A DNA stretch of 64,000 nucleotides from positions 39,850 to 103,849 of the forward strand of contig NZ_JAPJDA010000017.1 of the NCBI RefSeq assembly GCF_026241755.1. Reading direction: 5' to 3'. The position numbers and the translations under genes are program-made. The notes below the pieces were generated by a model. The model was not told where the DNA came from, made no database searches, and saw only the letters and a list, made by a program, of their open reading frames with translations. This DNA is from Salinimicrobium profundisediminis. GTDB lineage: Bacteria; Bacteroidota; Bacteroidia; Flavobacteriales; Flavobacteriaceae. This document shows, one piece after another, positions 36,195-45,184 of the stretch (position 1 is the stretch's first letter; each line of letters opens with the position of its first letter).

Positions 36195-37205
36195 TTATTC
36201 GGGATTTTTGGCCATGAATTCTTCCACTTTTTCAACCATTTCTTTGTTTCCGCAGAAGAAAGGAACCCTTTGGTGTAACTCTGTAGGTTCCACATCCATA
36301 ACCCGGCTAAAGCCGTTGCTGGCTTTACCACCGGCCTGTTCAGCGATAAAAGCCATAGGGTTGCACTCATAAAGCAACCTCAGTTTTCCCTGAGGCGCAT
36401 GGGAAGTAGTGGGATAAAAGTAAATTCCGCCTTTGATCATATTGCGATGAAAATCGGACACCAGCGAACCTATATACCTAGACGTGTAAGGCCTGTCCTC
36501 CTTTTCTTCCTGGCAATATTTGATGTAGTTCTTCACCCCTTTTGGAAAATGTACGTAATTCCCCTCATTCACCGAATAGATACTGGCTTTTTCGGGAAAT
36601 TTCATATCGGGATGAGAAAGATACCACGAGCCAAGGGCCGGGTTGAGGGTAAAGCCATTCACTCCGTGGCCTGTGGTATACACGAGCATGGTAGAAGTTC
36701 CATAAACGATATAACCCGCAGCCACCTGTTTATTGCCCGGCTGTAAGAAATCTTCCATCTGCACGGGCGTCCCAATTGGGCTAATGCGCCGGTAAATGGA
36801 AAATATTGTTCCTACGGAAACATTCACATCAATATTCGAACTGCCATCTAATGGATCCATCAACACTACATATTTGTTCTTATGATCGTTGTTCTGGCCT
36901 GAAATGGTGATGAAATCTTCAGATTCTTCGGAAGCAATTCCGCAGACAATTTCCCGGTTAGTAAGGGTTTGGATGAATTTCTCGTTGGCATAAACATCCA
37001 GTTTTTGCTGATCTTCCCCCTGCACGTTGGTCTCTCCTGCTGCCCCGGTAATATCTACCAGTCCGGCTTTATTCACCTCGTGATTCACCACTTTTGCGGC
37101 TAGCCTGATGGAGTTAATCAATCTTGAAAGTTCTCCCGAAGAAAAGGGAAATTCCGCCTGATTTTCAATTATGAATTCGCCTAACGTCTGATTTTTCTTG
37201 ACCAT
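36195..37205 (-). CDS. fbp: Class 1 fructose-1,6-bisphosphatase
   Basis: A 336-residue FBPase. Metal-site motif [21 protein letters not shown], the acidic EESED segment ([10 protein letters not shown]) and [20 protein letters not shown] near the C-terminus are all present. It hydrolyses fructose 1,6-bisphosphate in gluconeogenesis. Its promoter reads TAGTTTTG with a TTG 23 nt upstream on the minus strand. Confidence 0.96.
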   Translation of the reverse strand: MVKKNQTLGEFIIENQAEFPFSSGELSRLINSIRLAAKVVNHEVNKAGLVDITGAAGETNVQGEDQQKLDVYANEKFIQTLTNREIVCGIASEESEDFITISGQNNDHKNKYVVLMDPLDGSSNIDVNVSVGTIFSIYRRISPIGTPVQMEDFLQPGNKQVAAGYIVYGTSTMLVYTTGHGVNGFTLNPALGSWYLSHPDMKFPEKASIYSVNEGNYVHFPKGVKNYIKYCQEEKEDRPYTSRYIGSLVSDFHRNMIKGGIYFYPTTSHAPQGKLRLLYECNPMAFIAEQAGGKASNGFSRVMDVEPTELHQRVPFFCGNKEMVEKVEEFMAKNPE

Positions 37206-37231
37206 TGAAGTAGAAAATGTGCTTTATCAAA

Positions 37232-37265
37232 CAAAACTAAAGTAAATAATTTTAAGTCACTACAA
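37232..37265 (-). promoter_or_regulatory. Putative promoter of fbp
   Basis: On the minus strand TTG (37265-37263), 23 nt, then TAGTTTTG (37239-37232), 27 nt before the ATG. Confidence 0.55.
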
Positions 37266-37298
37266 CGTTTTCGTAATTTAATCTTAAAATCAAATCTC

Positions 37299-37306
37299 TA
37301 CTTTTG
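37299..37306 (+). promoter_or_regulatory. -7 element of the GNAT-aspartate kinase operon
   Basis: TACTTTTG, 16 nt before the ATG. It is divergent from the fbp promoter in a shared 117-nt spacer. Confidence 0.5.
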
Positions 37307-37322
37307 CAATCAAACTGCAACT

Positions 37323-37805
37323 ATGAACACCATTATTCGAGACGCAAGAAAAGAAGATATGCCGGCAGTGCTGGAGTTGATCAAGGAACTTGCAGCCTTT
37401 GAAAAAGAACCCGATGCGGTAATCACCACAGTAGAAACTCTTGAAAACGAAGGTTTTGGAGAGCATCCGCTCTTTCATGTTTTTGTAGCCGAAGTAGATG
37501 GCACAATTGAAGGAATGGCTTTGGTGTACTACCGTTTCTCTACCTGGAAAGGCCGTACCCTGCATCTCGAAGACCTTGTTGTTCGTGAAGAAAAACGCGG
37601 TACAGGCCTGGGAAATGCCTTGTACAAAAAGGTGATCGAGTATGCAAAAGCCCAGGGCCTAAAGCGGGTTGAATGGGTGGTGTTGGACTGGAACCAGCAT
37701 GCGATAGATTTTTATGCCCGCAGCGGCGCCAATATATTTAAGGACTGGTATACCGTGCAGATGGATGAAAACGGAATCACAAAATACATAGAGACTAACG
37801 CATGA
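37323..37805 (+). CDS. GNAT-family N-acetyltransferase
   Basis: A 160-residue GNAT protein. The acetyl-CoA loop is LEDLVVREEKRGTGLGNALYKKV (R/Q-x-x-G-x-G/A pattern as RGTGLG) at about 85-107. The sequence GMALVYYRFSTWKGRTLHLEDL resembles spermidine/diamine N-acetyltransferases, so an amine may be the substrate, but this is uncertain. Its stop overlaps the aspartate kinase start by 4 nt (ATGA), meaning coupled translation. Confidence 0.87.
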   Translation: MNTIIRDARKEDMPAVLELIKELAAFEKEPDAVITTVETLENEGFGEHPLFHVFVAEVDGTIEGMALVYYRFSTWKGRTLHLEDLVVREEKRGTGLGNALYKKVIEYAKAQGLKRVEWVVLDWNQHAIDFYARSGANIFKDWYTVQMDENGITKYIETNA

Positions 37806-39052
37806 AAGTTTTCAAATTTGGGGGTGCATCTGTAAAGGATGCCGGCGGAGTAAAAAATGTGCTGCAGGTATTAGAAACCGAAGGAACCGCGGAAAAACTC
37901 GTGGTAATTTCGGCCATGGGAAAGATGACCAATGCGCTTGAAGTGGTTGTAAATGATTACCTTCAAAAAGGGGATTTTAATGATGCGCTTCAGCCTGTAA
38001 AGGAATTCCACCGGGAAATTATGCTGGGACTGTTTGAGAACAGGGAACATCCTGCTTTTGTTGCAGTTCGACAATTATTTGAGGCGCTCGAGAACTTTCT
38101 CCGTCACAACCGCTCTACCAACTACGATTTTGTGTATGACCAGGTGGTGATCTACGGGGAGTTGCTTTCTACCACCATTGTGAGCTCATATCTATCTTCC
38201 TGCGGAATAAAGAACGACCTGCTCGATGCCAGGAACTGTATACGTACAGACAATACTTACCGCGATGCACAGGTGCAGTGGGAAGAAACCCAGGCACAAA
38301 TCACTTCGCTGGTGCGCCGGGAAAACCTTTCGATCACCCAGGGTTTTATTGGGGCCGATCCCAATAATTTCTCAACAACACTGGGGCGCGAAGGCAGTGA
38401 TTACACAGCCGGAATTTTCGCCTACTGCCTTAATGCCGAAAGTGTGACCATCTGGAAAGATGTGCCGGGCGTGCTCAATGCCGATCCGCGGGTGTTTGAG
38501 AATGCGCAGCTGCTGGAACACATCTCTTATGAAGAAGCTATTGAACTGGCATTTTACGGGGCTTCGGTGATCCATCCAAAAACACTTCAGCCATTGCAGC
38601 GCAAGGAAATTCCGCTCTACGTGAAGTCATTTCTGAATCCCTTAAACGCCGGAACCGCAGTAAAGAAAGGCCAGCCAATCCTTCCGAAGATACCCTGTTT
38701 TATCGTCAAAAAGAATCAGGTGCTTATCTCTTTATCTTCTCTCGATTTTTCATTTATCCTGGAAAAAAATATCAGTGAGATCTTCAGCCTTTTCCATAAA
38801 TATCAGATCAAAGTTGACCTTATTCAGAATTCTGCCATCAGCTTTTCGGTTTGTATTGACAATAAATTTAATAACTTAGAAAAGTTGTTAAGCCATTTAA
38901 AGGCAACCTTTAGGGTGAATTATAACACGGGTGTCTCGCTTTATACCATCCGGCATTTTGATGAGAAAGCAGTGGCCGGGCTGGAAAAAGACAAAAAAGT
39001 GCTTCTTAAGCAAATTACCCGGGAAACGGTTCAGCTTGTAGCCATACCATAG
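37802..39052 (+). CDS. lysC: Aspartate kinase (monofunctional)
   Basis: A 416-residue aspartate kinase. It begins KVFKFGGASVKDAGG, the phosphate-binding KFGGxS motif, and has LGREGSDYTAGIFAYCLNAESVTIWKDVPGVLNADPR (substrate and regulatory junction) and an ACT-like C-terminal region (ISLSSLDFSFILEKNISEIFSLFHKY). First step of lysine, methionine and threonine synthesis. Coupled to the GNAT gene by an ATGA overlap. Confidence 0.94.
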   Translation: MKVFKFGGASVKDAGGVKNVLQVLETEGTAEKLVVISAMGKMTNALEVVVNDYLQKGDFNDALQPVKEFHREIMLGLFENREHPAFVAVRQLFEALENFLRHNRSTNYDFVYDQVVIYGELLSTTIVSSYLSSCGIKNDLLDARNCIRTDNTYRDAQVQWEETQAQITSLVRRENLSITQGFIGADPNNFSTTLGREGSDYTAGIFAYCLNAESVTIWKDVPGVLNADPRVFENAQLLEHISYEEAIELAFYGASVIHPKTLQPLQRKEIPLYVKSFLNPLNAGTAVKKGQPILPKIPCFIVKKNQVLISLSSLDFSFILEKNISEIFSLFHKYQIKVDLIQNSAISFSVCIDNKFNNLEKLLSHLKATFRVNYNTGVSLYTIRHFDEKAVAGLEKDKKVLLKQITRETVQLVAIP

Positions 39053-39077
39053 TTTTTTAACTTTTAATAAAAATTAA

Positions 39078-40907
39078 ATGGGAATTGTAAGTGCAAAAGA
39101 AGTTGCCAAAGTGATGAATTTAGATAAATTCGGATTTTTGGGAACTTCTATGGGATGGATAGTTCTTAAAACCACCAAGCTCTCGGTGATCAATAAAGAA
39201 TACGACAAGCGGAAAGATATGACCGCACCGCAATTTATTGATTCCCTTCTGAAGGCATTCGAGATCAACTTTGAGATTCCCGAAGAAGACCTGAAGCGTA
39301 TTCCAAAATCGGGTCCTTTTATTACCATTTCCAATCATCCCCTGGGAGGTATAGACGGAATGATACTTCTGAAGCTATTGCTTTCAAAGCGGGAGGATTT
39401 TAAAGTGATCGCTAATTTCCTGTTGCAGCGCATTGATCCTTTACAGCCTTACATCATGCCCGTAAATCCTTTTGAAGAACACAAGGAGGCACAGAGCAGC
39501 ACCAAAGGCATTAAAGAAGCTATTTTGCACCTGCGGGACGGGAAGCCACTGGGAATCTTCCCTGCGGGCGAGGTTTCTACCTATCGAGACCACAGGATGA
39601 TTGTAGACCGGCCGTGGGATCCTGCTGCCATGAAGCTTATACAAAAAGCCAAAGTCCCGGTGATCCCCATTTACTTTCATGCGAAGAACAGCACTTTCTT
39701 TTACAGGCTTGCATCAATAAGTGATATTCTTAGAACCGCCAAGCTGCCCAGCGAGATGCTATCTCAAAAGAAGCGAAAAATAAAGGTGAGGATTGGTAAT
39801 GCCATTCAGCCGCAGGATATACAGGAGATCTCAAGCGTTGAATCCCTTACTGCCTTTTTACGCCGAAAGACTTACATGCTGGCGAATGCCTTCGAAAAAA
39901 AGCCATTTTTGAAAGGTATTCCCAAGAATTTTAAAATTCAGAAGCCTCCAAAAAAAATTGTGGAAGAGACCCAACTGGATTTGATGATGGCTGAAGTGGA
40001 GACCTGCCGGAAACTCGACAAGCGTTTGCTGGAAAGCAAGAATTATGAGGTTTTTCTGGCGAAAAAGGAGATCATCCCAAACATCCTGAAGGAAATAGGC
40101 CGGTTGCGGGAAATCACCTTTAGAGCTATTGGGGAAGGCACAAACATGTCTACAGATCTTGACAAGTTTGACGATTACTACTACCACATGTTCTTATGGG
40201 ATCACGAGGCTAACAAGATTGCAGGTGCCTACCGCATGGGAATGGGGGCCGAGATCTATGAAGAACACGGAATTTCGGGGTTTTACCTGCAGGACCTTTT
40301 TAGGTTTGAACCCGAACTGCATAAAATGATGAGCGAATCTATTGAAATGGGTCGGGCGTTCATTACTGCGGAATATCAACAGCGGCCCATGCCGTTATTC
40401 CTTTTATGGAAAGGTATTGTACACTGCACTCTGCGATTTCCGAAGCATAAGTACCTGATTGGCGGCGTAAGCATAAGCAATAAGTTCTCGAATTTCTCAA
40501 AATCGCTGGTGATCGAATTCATGAGGTCGCATTATTATGATCCTTATGTAGCGCAGTATATTAGGTCGAAGAAGGAATTTAGGGTGAAATTAAAAGATGC
40601 GGACAAAGATTTTGTCTTTGACGAAACCCAGGCCGACCTTAACAAGTTTGACAAGATCATAGACGAAGTAGAGCCGGGAAGCCTGAGACTTCCGGTACTT
40701 ATCAAAAAGTACATCAAGCAAAATGCAAAAGTTGTGGCTTTTAATGTAGACCCGTTGTTTAATGACGCAGTTGACGGACTCATGTATATACGCATAGCCG
40801 ACCTGCCGGAAAGTACCGTGCGGCCGGTGATGGAAGAATTTCAACAGGAGCTGGAGCGCAAGGTTACCGAAATGCGAAAAAAGGAACAGCAGCATAACAA
40901 GGAATAG
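39078..40907 (+). CDS. Bifunctional acyltransferase, OlsF-like (PlsC-type plus OlsB-type domains)
   Basis: A 609-residue fusion. The N-terminal part (about 50-270) is a PlsC-like acyltransferase: the catalytic-box region FITISNHPLGGIDG (the NHxxxxxD box is spaced one residue wider than the usual HX4D), GIFPAGEVS and KVPVIPIYFHA. The C-terminal part (about 340-560) resembles the OlsB-type ornithine-lipid N-acyltransferase of the acetyltransferase-like fold (FRAIGEGTNMSTDLDKFDDYYYHMFLWD, GAYRMGMGAE, FYLQDLFRF, LRFPKHKYLIGGVSISN). This arrangement matches OlsF of Flavobacterium-type bacteria, which makes ornithine lipid. Substrate specificity is inferred. Confidence 0.8.
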   Translation: MGIVSAKEVAKVMNLDKFGFLGTSMGWIVLKTTKLSVINKEYDKRKDMTAPQFIDSLLKAFEINFEIPEEDLKRIPKSGPFITISNHPLGGIDGMILLKLLLSKREDFKVIANFLLQRIDPLQPYIMPVNPFEEHKEAQSSTKGIKEAILHLRDGKPLGIFPAGEVSTYRDHRMIVDRPWDPAAMKLIQKAKVPVIPIYFHAKNSTFFYRLASISDILRTAKLPSEMLSQKKRKIKVRIGNAIQPQDIQEISSVESLTAFLRRKTYMLANAFEKKPFLKGIPKNFKIQKPPKKIVEETQLDLMMAEVETCRKLDKRLLESKNYEVFLAKKEIIPNILKEIGRLREITFRAIGEGTNMSTDLDKFDDYYYHMFLWDHEANKIAGAYRMGMGAEIYEEHGISGFYLQDLFRFEPELHKMMSESIEMGRAFITAEYQQRPMPLFLLWKGIVHCTLRFPKHKYLIGGVSISNKFSNFSKSLVIEFMRSHYYDPYVAQYIRSKKEFRVKLKDADKDFVFDETQADLNKFDKIIDEVEPGSLRLPVLIKKYIKQNAKVVAFNVDPLFNDAVDGLMYIRIADLPESTVRPVMEEFQQELERKVTEMRKKEQQHNKE

Positions 40908-40919
40908 CCTTAATGCCCG

Positions 40920-40943
40920 AAGCCGGTTGGAATTGGCTTTTTT
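40920..40943 (+). terminator. Rho-independent terminator after the OlsF-like gene
   Basis: AAGCCGGTT pairs with AATTGGCTT (two G-T pairs) around a short loop, followed by T. Confidence 0.6.
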
Positions 40944-40981
40944 GATGCTTATCTTGCTGTTTGAGAAACAAAAAACGAAAA

Positions 40982-41635
40982 ATGGAAAAGATTTTAATAG
41001 TTGGAGCTACCGGAAGTACCGGAAAAAGGATCATCGAAATTCTGAATAACAGTCAGAGTTTTGAACCCGTAGCCATGATAAGAAAGGAAGAGCAAAAGAG
41101 CATTTTTGAAGATATGGAGGTGCAGTGGGTACATGGCGACCTGGAGCAGGACGACCTCGACCCGGTGATGAAAGGCATTGACAAGGTGATTTTCGCCGCA
41201 GGTTCTGGCGGGGACACAGGCCCTGAGAAGACCACAGAAGTGGATGAAGAAGGAGCGATAAAGATCATTGATGCCGCGAAAAACGGTAAAGTAAAAAAAT
41301 TCATCATGCTTAGCTCCATGGGTGCCGATGAACCTTCAAAACACCCAAAACTGGAACACTACCTAAATGCGAAAGCAACAGCAGACAAACACCTACGCGA
41401 CAGCGGACTCAATTACACCATCTTAAGACCGGGCGCACTTACAGATGACCTGGGGACAGGAAAAGTTGAACTGGCCCAGAAGCTTGACGGCCAGGGTGAA
41501 ATACCACGGGATGATGTGGCTTTTCTGCTCATCATGTCCCTTGCAGATCCTCTTGTGAAAAATATGACCTTTGAAGCAATTGAAGGAAAAGAGCCAATAA
41601 AATCGGCGATGATAGAATTAAGTCAGGGAAATTAG
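40982..41635 (+). CDS. NAD(P)-binding atypical SDR (YwnB-like)
   Basis: A 217-residue Rossmann protein: ILIVGATGSTGKRII (GxxGxxG loop) at the N-terminus, then VIFAAGSGGDTGPEKTTEVDEEGAIKIIDAAK and FIMLSSMGADEPSKHP, YTILRPGALTDDLGTGKV. This is an atypical short-chain reductase of the SDR_a5 (NAD(P)H-binding) kind; no Tyr-x3-Lys catalytic pair is seen in the usual place, so it may bind cofactor for sensing or act on a flavin-like substrate. The start at ATG 40982 is preferred; the frame also has a TTG 21 nt upstream. Confidence 0.85.
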   Translation: MEKILIVGATGSTGKRIIEILNNSQSFEPVAMIRKEEQKSIFEDMEVQWVHGDLEQDDLDPVMKGIDKVIFAAGSGGDTGPEKTTEVDEEGAIKIIDAAKNGKVKKFIMLSSMGADEPSKHPKLEHYLNAKATADKHLRDSGLNYTILRPGALTDDLGTGKVELAQKLDGQGEIPRDDVAFLLIMSLADPLVKNMTFEAIEGKEPIKSAMIELSQGN

Positions 41636-41670
41636 AAGTACGATTTTAGAAGTACGAAGGTAGAAGTAGG
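41632..41670. repeat. TTAGAAGTACGA short tandem repeat
   Basis: TTAGAAGTACGA at 41632-41643 and again at 41646-41657, then a degenerate third unit. A related array lies inverted at 55624-55653. A common kind of dispersed simple repeat in flavobacteria. Confidence 0.6.
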
Positions 41671-41721
41671 GTTGAAAGGCAACTTTATTAAATAGATTCC
41701 TGGCGATTTCAATGAAACATT

Positions 41722-41922
41722 ATGAAACCTACAAGAAAAGATATTTCTACCGGCACGAGGGTGAGCATTGTTCAGAAACACGACCAGAGGACCGGAAGGC
41801 TAACTGAAGGTGTAGTGCAGGACATTCTCACCAAATCCCCCATGCATCCCCACGGAATTAAAGTGCGGCTGGAAACAGGCGAAGTGGGCAGGGTACAGAA
41901 AATTGAGGATTCACTGGCGTGA
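41722..41922 (+). CDS. YwbE-family protein
   Basis: A 66-residue protein with the YwbE pattern: GTRVSIVQKHDQRTGRLTEGVVQDILTKS, then HPHGIKVRLETGEVGRVQ. A small SH3-like beta barrel is expected, but a function is not known. It stands alone downstream of the YwnB-like gene and before a long stretch without genes. Confidence 0.85.
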   Translation: MKPTRKDISTGTRVSIVQKHDQRTGRLTEGVVQDILTKSPMHPHGIKVRLETGEVGRVQKIEDSLA

Positions 41923-42512
41923 AGCTTTCAATGAACAATGATCAATTAGCAATTATCAGTCTCAATTCGTAATCCCGATAACATGGTAATCTCTTCTGTT
42001 CTTTTTCCATTGATGAAAAAGAACCAAAAAATCTAGGCTTACGAAAATGTTGCTAAAATTTTAATTCGGAGCCTAAATTTTAGGAACTCGCCACGAGCTC
42101 ATTAGAAAAATTTCATAATTCGCTAAGGCTCAAACAGCCTAAAATTTTACGGCTCGCTCATTTCAATTTTTACGCAAAATTTTCGATAGGCCGCTGGTTC
42201 ATCTTGGTTAATCTCGTTGAACTACTGCAGAATTCTTCTCGTAATGTCGCTTTTTTGTAAGTGTAGTGCTGGCCCGGCGTTAAAAATTTTTGAAGCCTTG
42301 GAGAAAATTTAGCCGGGGGAGCACGGTTCTAATTTTGCTCCCGCAAAATTAGAACCACCTATCAAAAAAGTCTCCTTTTTTTGGTTCGTTTTTATTGCAT
42401 CCGACGACTGTAGGGAGAGGAATGCACAGCAAAAAAAGAACAAATGAGGAAGAAAAAGGATTTTAAATGTCCGTAGGGTAAGTGTTTTTTAGCAATAGGA
42501 ACTAAACCAAAA
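41923..42512. other. 590-nt stretch without genes, probable decayed intergenic repeat
   Basis: No open frame with family features. The sequence contains TTCTTTTTCCATTGATGAAAAAGAACCAAAAAATC..., CTCGCCACGAGCTCATTAG and AAAATTTTACGGCTCGCTC segments, a kind of long dispersed sequence often seen between flavobacterial genes, including arms that pair with each other (AAAATTTTAG and CTAAAATTTT units). The left part also has a CAATTAGCAATT-type simple repeat. I see no RNA gene or promoter that I trust here. Confidence 0.45.
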
Positions 42513-43712
42513 TTAATCCTGGTAAGATTTTATACGCTGAGAATTGATAATGATTACCGTCATGAGCACAAAGATCCCGCCCATCAAATATTCAAAACTT
42601 ACTCCGGCATCCATTAAAAGACCCACCACCAGTGGTCCCAGGGCGGTACTAATTACAGAAAACATAGTGAAGACACTTCGTATCACTCCCATCTTTTCGG
42701 TGCCGTAGAGTTCGGCTATTAGGGCAGTTTTTACTGTTCCTGCCACTCCCATACTTACTCCGGCGGTGATGAGAAAGATTAAAGCTCCAATGATGCTATC
42801 CATAACGACAAAAGGCAGCAAACCCAGATTGATGGGGATAAGGTAATACTGGAATAATTTTCTTGCCGTGAACTTATCCACCCACACTCCTCCAAAAAGG
42901 GAAAAAAGGAAACGGGTTATGGCGTAGACGGTAAAGAAGGTGGCATACAGCTGTACCGACCAGCCTTTGTTCTCCACAAATACGTATTGATAGAAGAAGA
43001 TCGCGGTAGCGCCAAAACTCAGAATAAAGCTGGCGGGCATCATTACCCCGAATTTCCGGTCAAAAACGACCGTTTTATAATCCTTTAGCAAAGAAAATGG
43101 CGACGGACTACCCTTGGTGGACAATTTTTCATCAAAGTACCCAAGCCGGGTAAACTTAAGTCGAATGAGATAAAGCAGCAGTACGCCACCACTTGCAATG
43201 GCCGCCACCCTCCAGTCGAACCAGCTGATGAGGAAAGCGATGATCAATGGGAAAATCGCTTCTCCCACAGAAAAACCAAGGGAGGAAAAGCTCAGGGCCT
43301 TTCCGCGGTCATTCACGTACTGCTTGGACATGATGGTCATGCTGATGTGCGTAAGCAGTCCCTGCCCTGCAAGGCGAAGTCCGGTAACGGCTACGATAAG
43401 CAGGATAATACTCTCAGAAACTCCCAGCAGAATACTGGAGAGTGCGAGGCCGGCAACCGTGAAGGCGGTAACCTTTTTAACAGGTTTGTGATCCACGGTA
43501 TGACCTACCGAGAGCATGATGAATGATGCCGCAATGGTACAGCCGGCATAGATCGCTCCAAAAGCACCTTCCGAGATTTGAAAAGACCTGATGATCTCGG
43601 GCACATACAGGGAGATGAGAAATGTTTGCCCAAAGCCCGATAGCAGCGTGAGCAGCCAGCCAAAACTTACCGGCCTGAGGTTGCCTTTTAAAAAATAGAT
43701 ATAATCCTTCAA
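42513..43712 (-). CDS. MFS transporter
   Basis: A 399-residue protein with about 12 hydrophobic segments. The first (FGWLLTLLSGFGQTFLISLYVPEII) carries the MFS N-terminal motif, and HTVDHKPVKK resembles loop 2-3, with GGVWVDKFTARKLF after the central loop. The overall pattern is that of monocarboxylate/NreB-like MFS permeases; the substrate cannot be told. It follows a hydroxyacid dehydrogenase gene by 35 nt on the same strand, so a 2-hydroxyacid or related organic acid is a candidate substrate. Confidence 0.85.
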   Translation of the reverse strand: MKDYIYFLKGNLRPVSFGWLLTLLSGFGQTFLISLYVPEIIRSFQISEGAFGAIYAGCTIAASFIMLSVGHTVDHKPVKKVTAFTVAGLALSSILLGVSESIILLIVAVTGLRLAGQGLLTHISMTIMSKQYVNDRGKALSFSSLGFSVGEAIFPLIIAFLISWFDWRVAAIASGGVLLLYLIRLKFTRLGYFDEKLSTKGSPSPFSLLKDYKTVVFDRKFGVMMPASFILSFGATAIFFYQYVFVENKGWSVQLYATFFTVYAITRFLFSLFGGVWVDKFTARKLFQYYLIPINLGLLPFVVMDSIIGALIFLITAGVSMGVAGTVKTALIAELYGTEKMGVIRSVFTMFSVISTALGPLVVGLLMDAGVSFEYLMGGIFVLMTVIIINSQRIKSYQD

Positions 43713-43747
43713 AAAAATGCCTTTTTTCAGCCTGCAAAGGTAGGGCC

Positions 43748-44704
43748 TTATCCTGGCAATTGATCTTTAAAATGATCTATGATCTTATGTGCTATAGTAT
43801 CTGCCAGCTTTTTATGAGATTCTACCGTCCATCCGGCAACATGCGGACTAAGCAGCACATTTGGCATCACCAGTAATTCCTGCAGGGCTTTTGGCATTTC
43901 TGTAGCTTCAGAGAAAAGGCTTTCAAAAGAGCCTTTTTCATACTCCAGTACATCGAGACCTGCACCCAGGATCTTTTTGTTATGGAGAGCTGCAACGAGA
44001 TCTTCGGTCACGACACTTTTTCCGCGGGCGGTGTTGAGCAGCCAGAATGGCTTTGCAAAAGCTTCAATAAAGGCAGTATCGATCATTCTGTTAGTTTCGG
44101 GAGTCCAAGGTGTGTGCAGACTCACCACGTCACATTCCCGGCGGAATTCCTCTATGCCCACCTGCTGTACATATTCATCTCCTACCCCCTCTAAAATGTC
44201 AAAACAGAGCACCTTTACATCAAAACCCTGAAGTTTTTTCGCAAAAGACTTACCCATATTTCCATAACCAATGATCCCAACAGTTTTTCCTTCCAATTCC
44301 ACTCCGCGGTTGGCTTCGCGATACCACAAGCCTTCACGTACCTGCCTGTCGGCCTGATTGAGTTTATTAAAAAGGGAAAGTAACATTCCAAGTGCATGTT
44401 CACCCACGGCATTTCTATTTCCTTCGGGGGCAGAAAAAAGTTTCACGCCTTTCTTTTCTGCATATGCTACATCTATACTTTCCAGCCCCGCGCCAACGCG
44501 GGCTATGAATTTGAGATTAGGAGCCGCATCGAGAAAGGCTTTGTCAATTTTGAACCGGCTTCTAATCACGATGCCATCATAGCGATGTTGATTCTCAAGA
44601 ATCTCCTGCTCACTTTGGTTATAGGCTTCAATATTGTGATGTCCTGCTGCTTCGAGTTGTTGTAAAAGAACAGGGTGATTAGAATCTGCGTGAAGAATGG
44701 TCAT
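43748..44704 (-). CDS. D-2-hydroxyacid dehydrogenase (phosphoglycerate dehydrogenase-like)
   Basis: A 318-residue NAD-dependent dehydrogenase. NAD-binding loop TVGIIGYGNMGKSFAKKL, catalytic Arg in LLNTARGKSVVTED, Glu in the GLDVLEYE segment and His in LSPHVAGWTVES. It has no C-terminal ACT domain, so it is not a classical SerA. Gene order suggests an operon: cupin, this dehydrogenase, then the MFS transporter, with gaps of 5 and 35 nt. Confidence 0.9.
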   Translation of the reverse strand: MTILHADSNHPVLLQQLEAAGHHNIEAYNQSEQEILENQHRYDGIVIRSRFKIDKAFLDAAPNLKFIARVGAGLESIDVAYAEKKGVKLFSAPEGNRNAVGEHALGMLLSLFNKLNQADRQVREGLWYREANRGVELEGKTVGIIGYGNMGKSFAKKLQGFDVKVLCFDILEGVGDEYVQQVGIEEFRRECDVVSLHTPWTPETNRMIDTAFIEAFAKPFWLLNTARGKSVVTEDLVAALHNKKILGAGLDVLEYEKGSFESLFSEATEMPKALQELLVMPNVLLSPHVAGWTVESHKKLADTIAHKIIDHFKDQLPG

Positions 44705-44709
44705 TAAGA

Positions 44710-45075
44710 TCAGATTTTAGGATAGTCAGATTGGGTGAGGCTGTCTTGTACATTGCCGGTGTGCTTTGTTGTTAGCTTTTCGAACAGCATGATATGAACT
44801 TCCTCCCCGTTTTTTGTCATGGGGCAGTGTTTCACTCCTTTGGGAACAATGATGATCTCCCCTTCCTTAACGGTTTCAGTGTGATCTTCAAACTGAAGAT
44901 ATAAAGTACCTTTTATAATTTGGAAGAGTTCATCTTCGTCATCATGCTGGTGCCACACAAACTCGTCTTTGACCTTTGCCACCAGCACCTGCATGTCATT
45001 TACAACACCTATTTGCCGCGGATGCCAGTGATTACTGAAGCTCTTTAGTTTTTCTTTTGGATCAATGGGTATCAT
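44710..45075 (-). CDS. Cupin-domain protein
   Basis: A 121-residue single cupin. The metal motif is visible as HQHDDEDELFQIIKG with the first two His and Glu, then IIVPKGVKHCP for the second motif His. Such small cupins often act as metal-dependent isomerases or dioxygenases, or bind sugars; function not decidable here. First gene of a probable operon with the dehydrogenase and transporter. Confidence 0.85.
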   Translation of the reverse strand: MIPIDPKEKLKSFSNHWHPRQIGVVNDMQVLVAKVKDEFVWHQHDDEDELFQIIKGTLYLQFEDHTETVKEGEIIIVPKGVKHCPMTKNGEEVHIMLFEKLTTKHTGNVQDSLTQSDYPKI

Positions 45076-45184
45076 AAAAAGGCATTTTTGACAGGTATTT
45101 TTAAGAGGAACTAAAATAATAAATTGAAGCTGGGGCAGCCCCCATAATTAAAAATTACAAGCACCAAATTCCAACTTGTATAAA

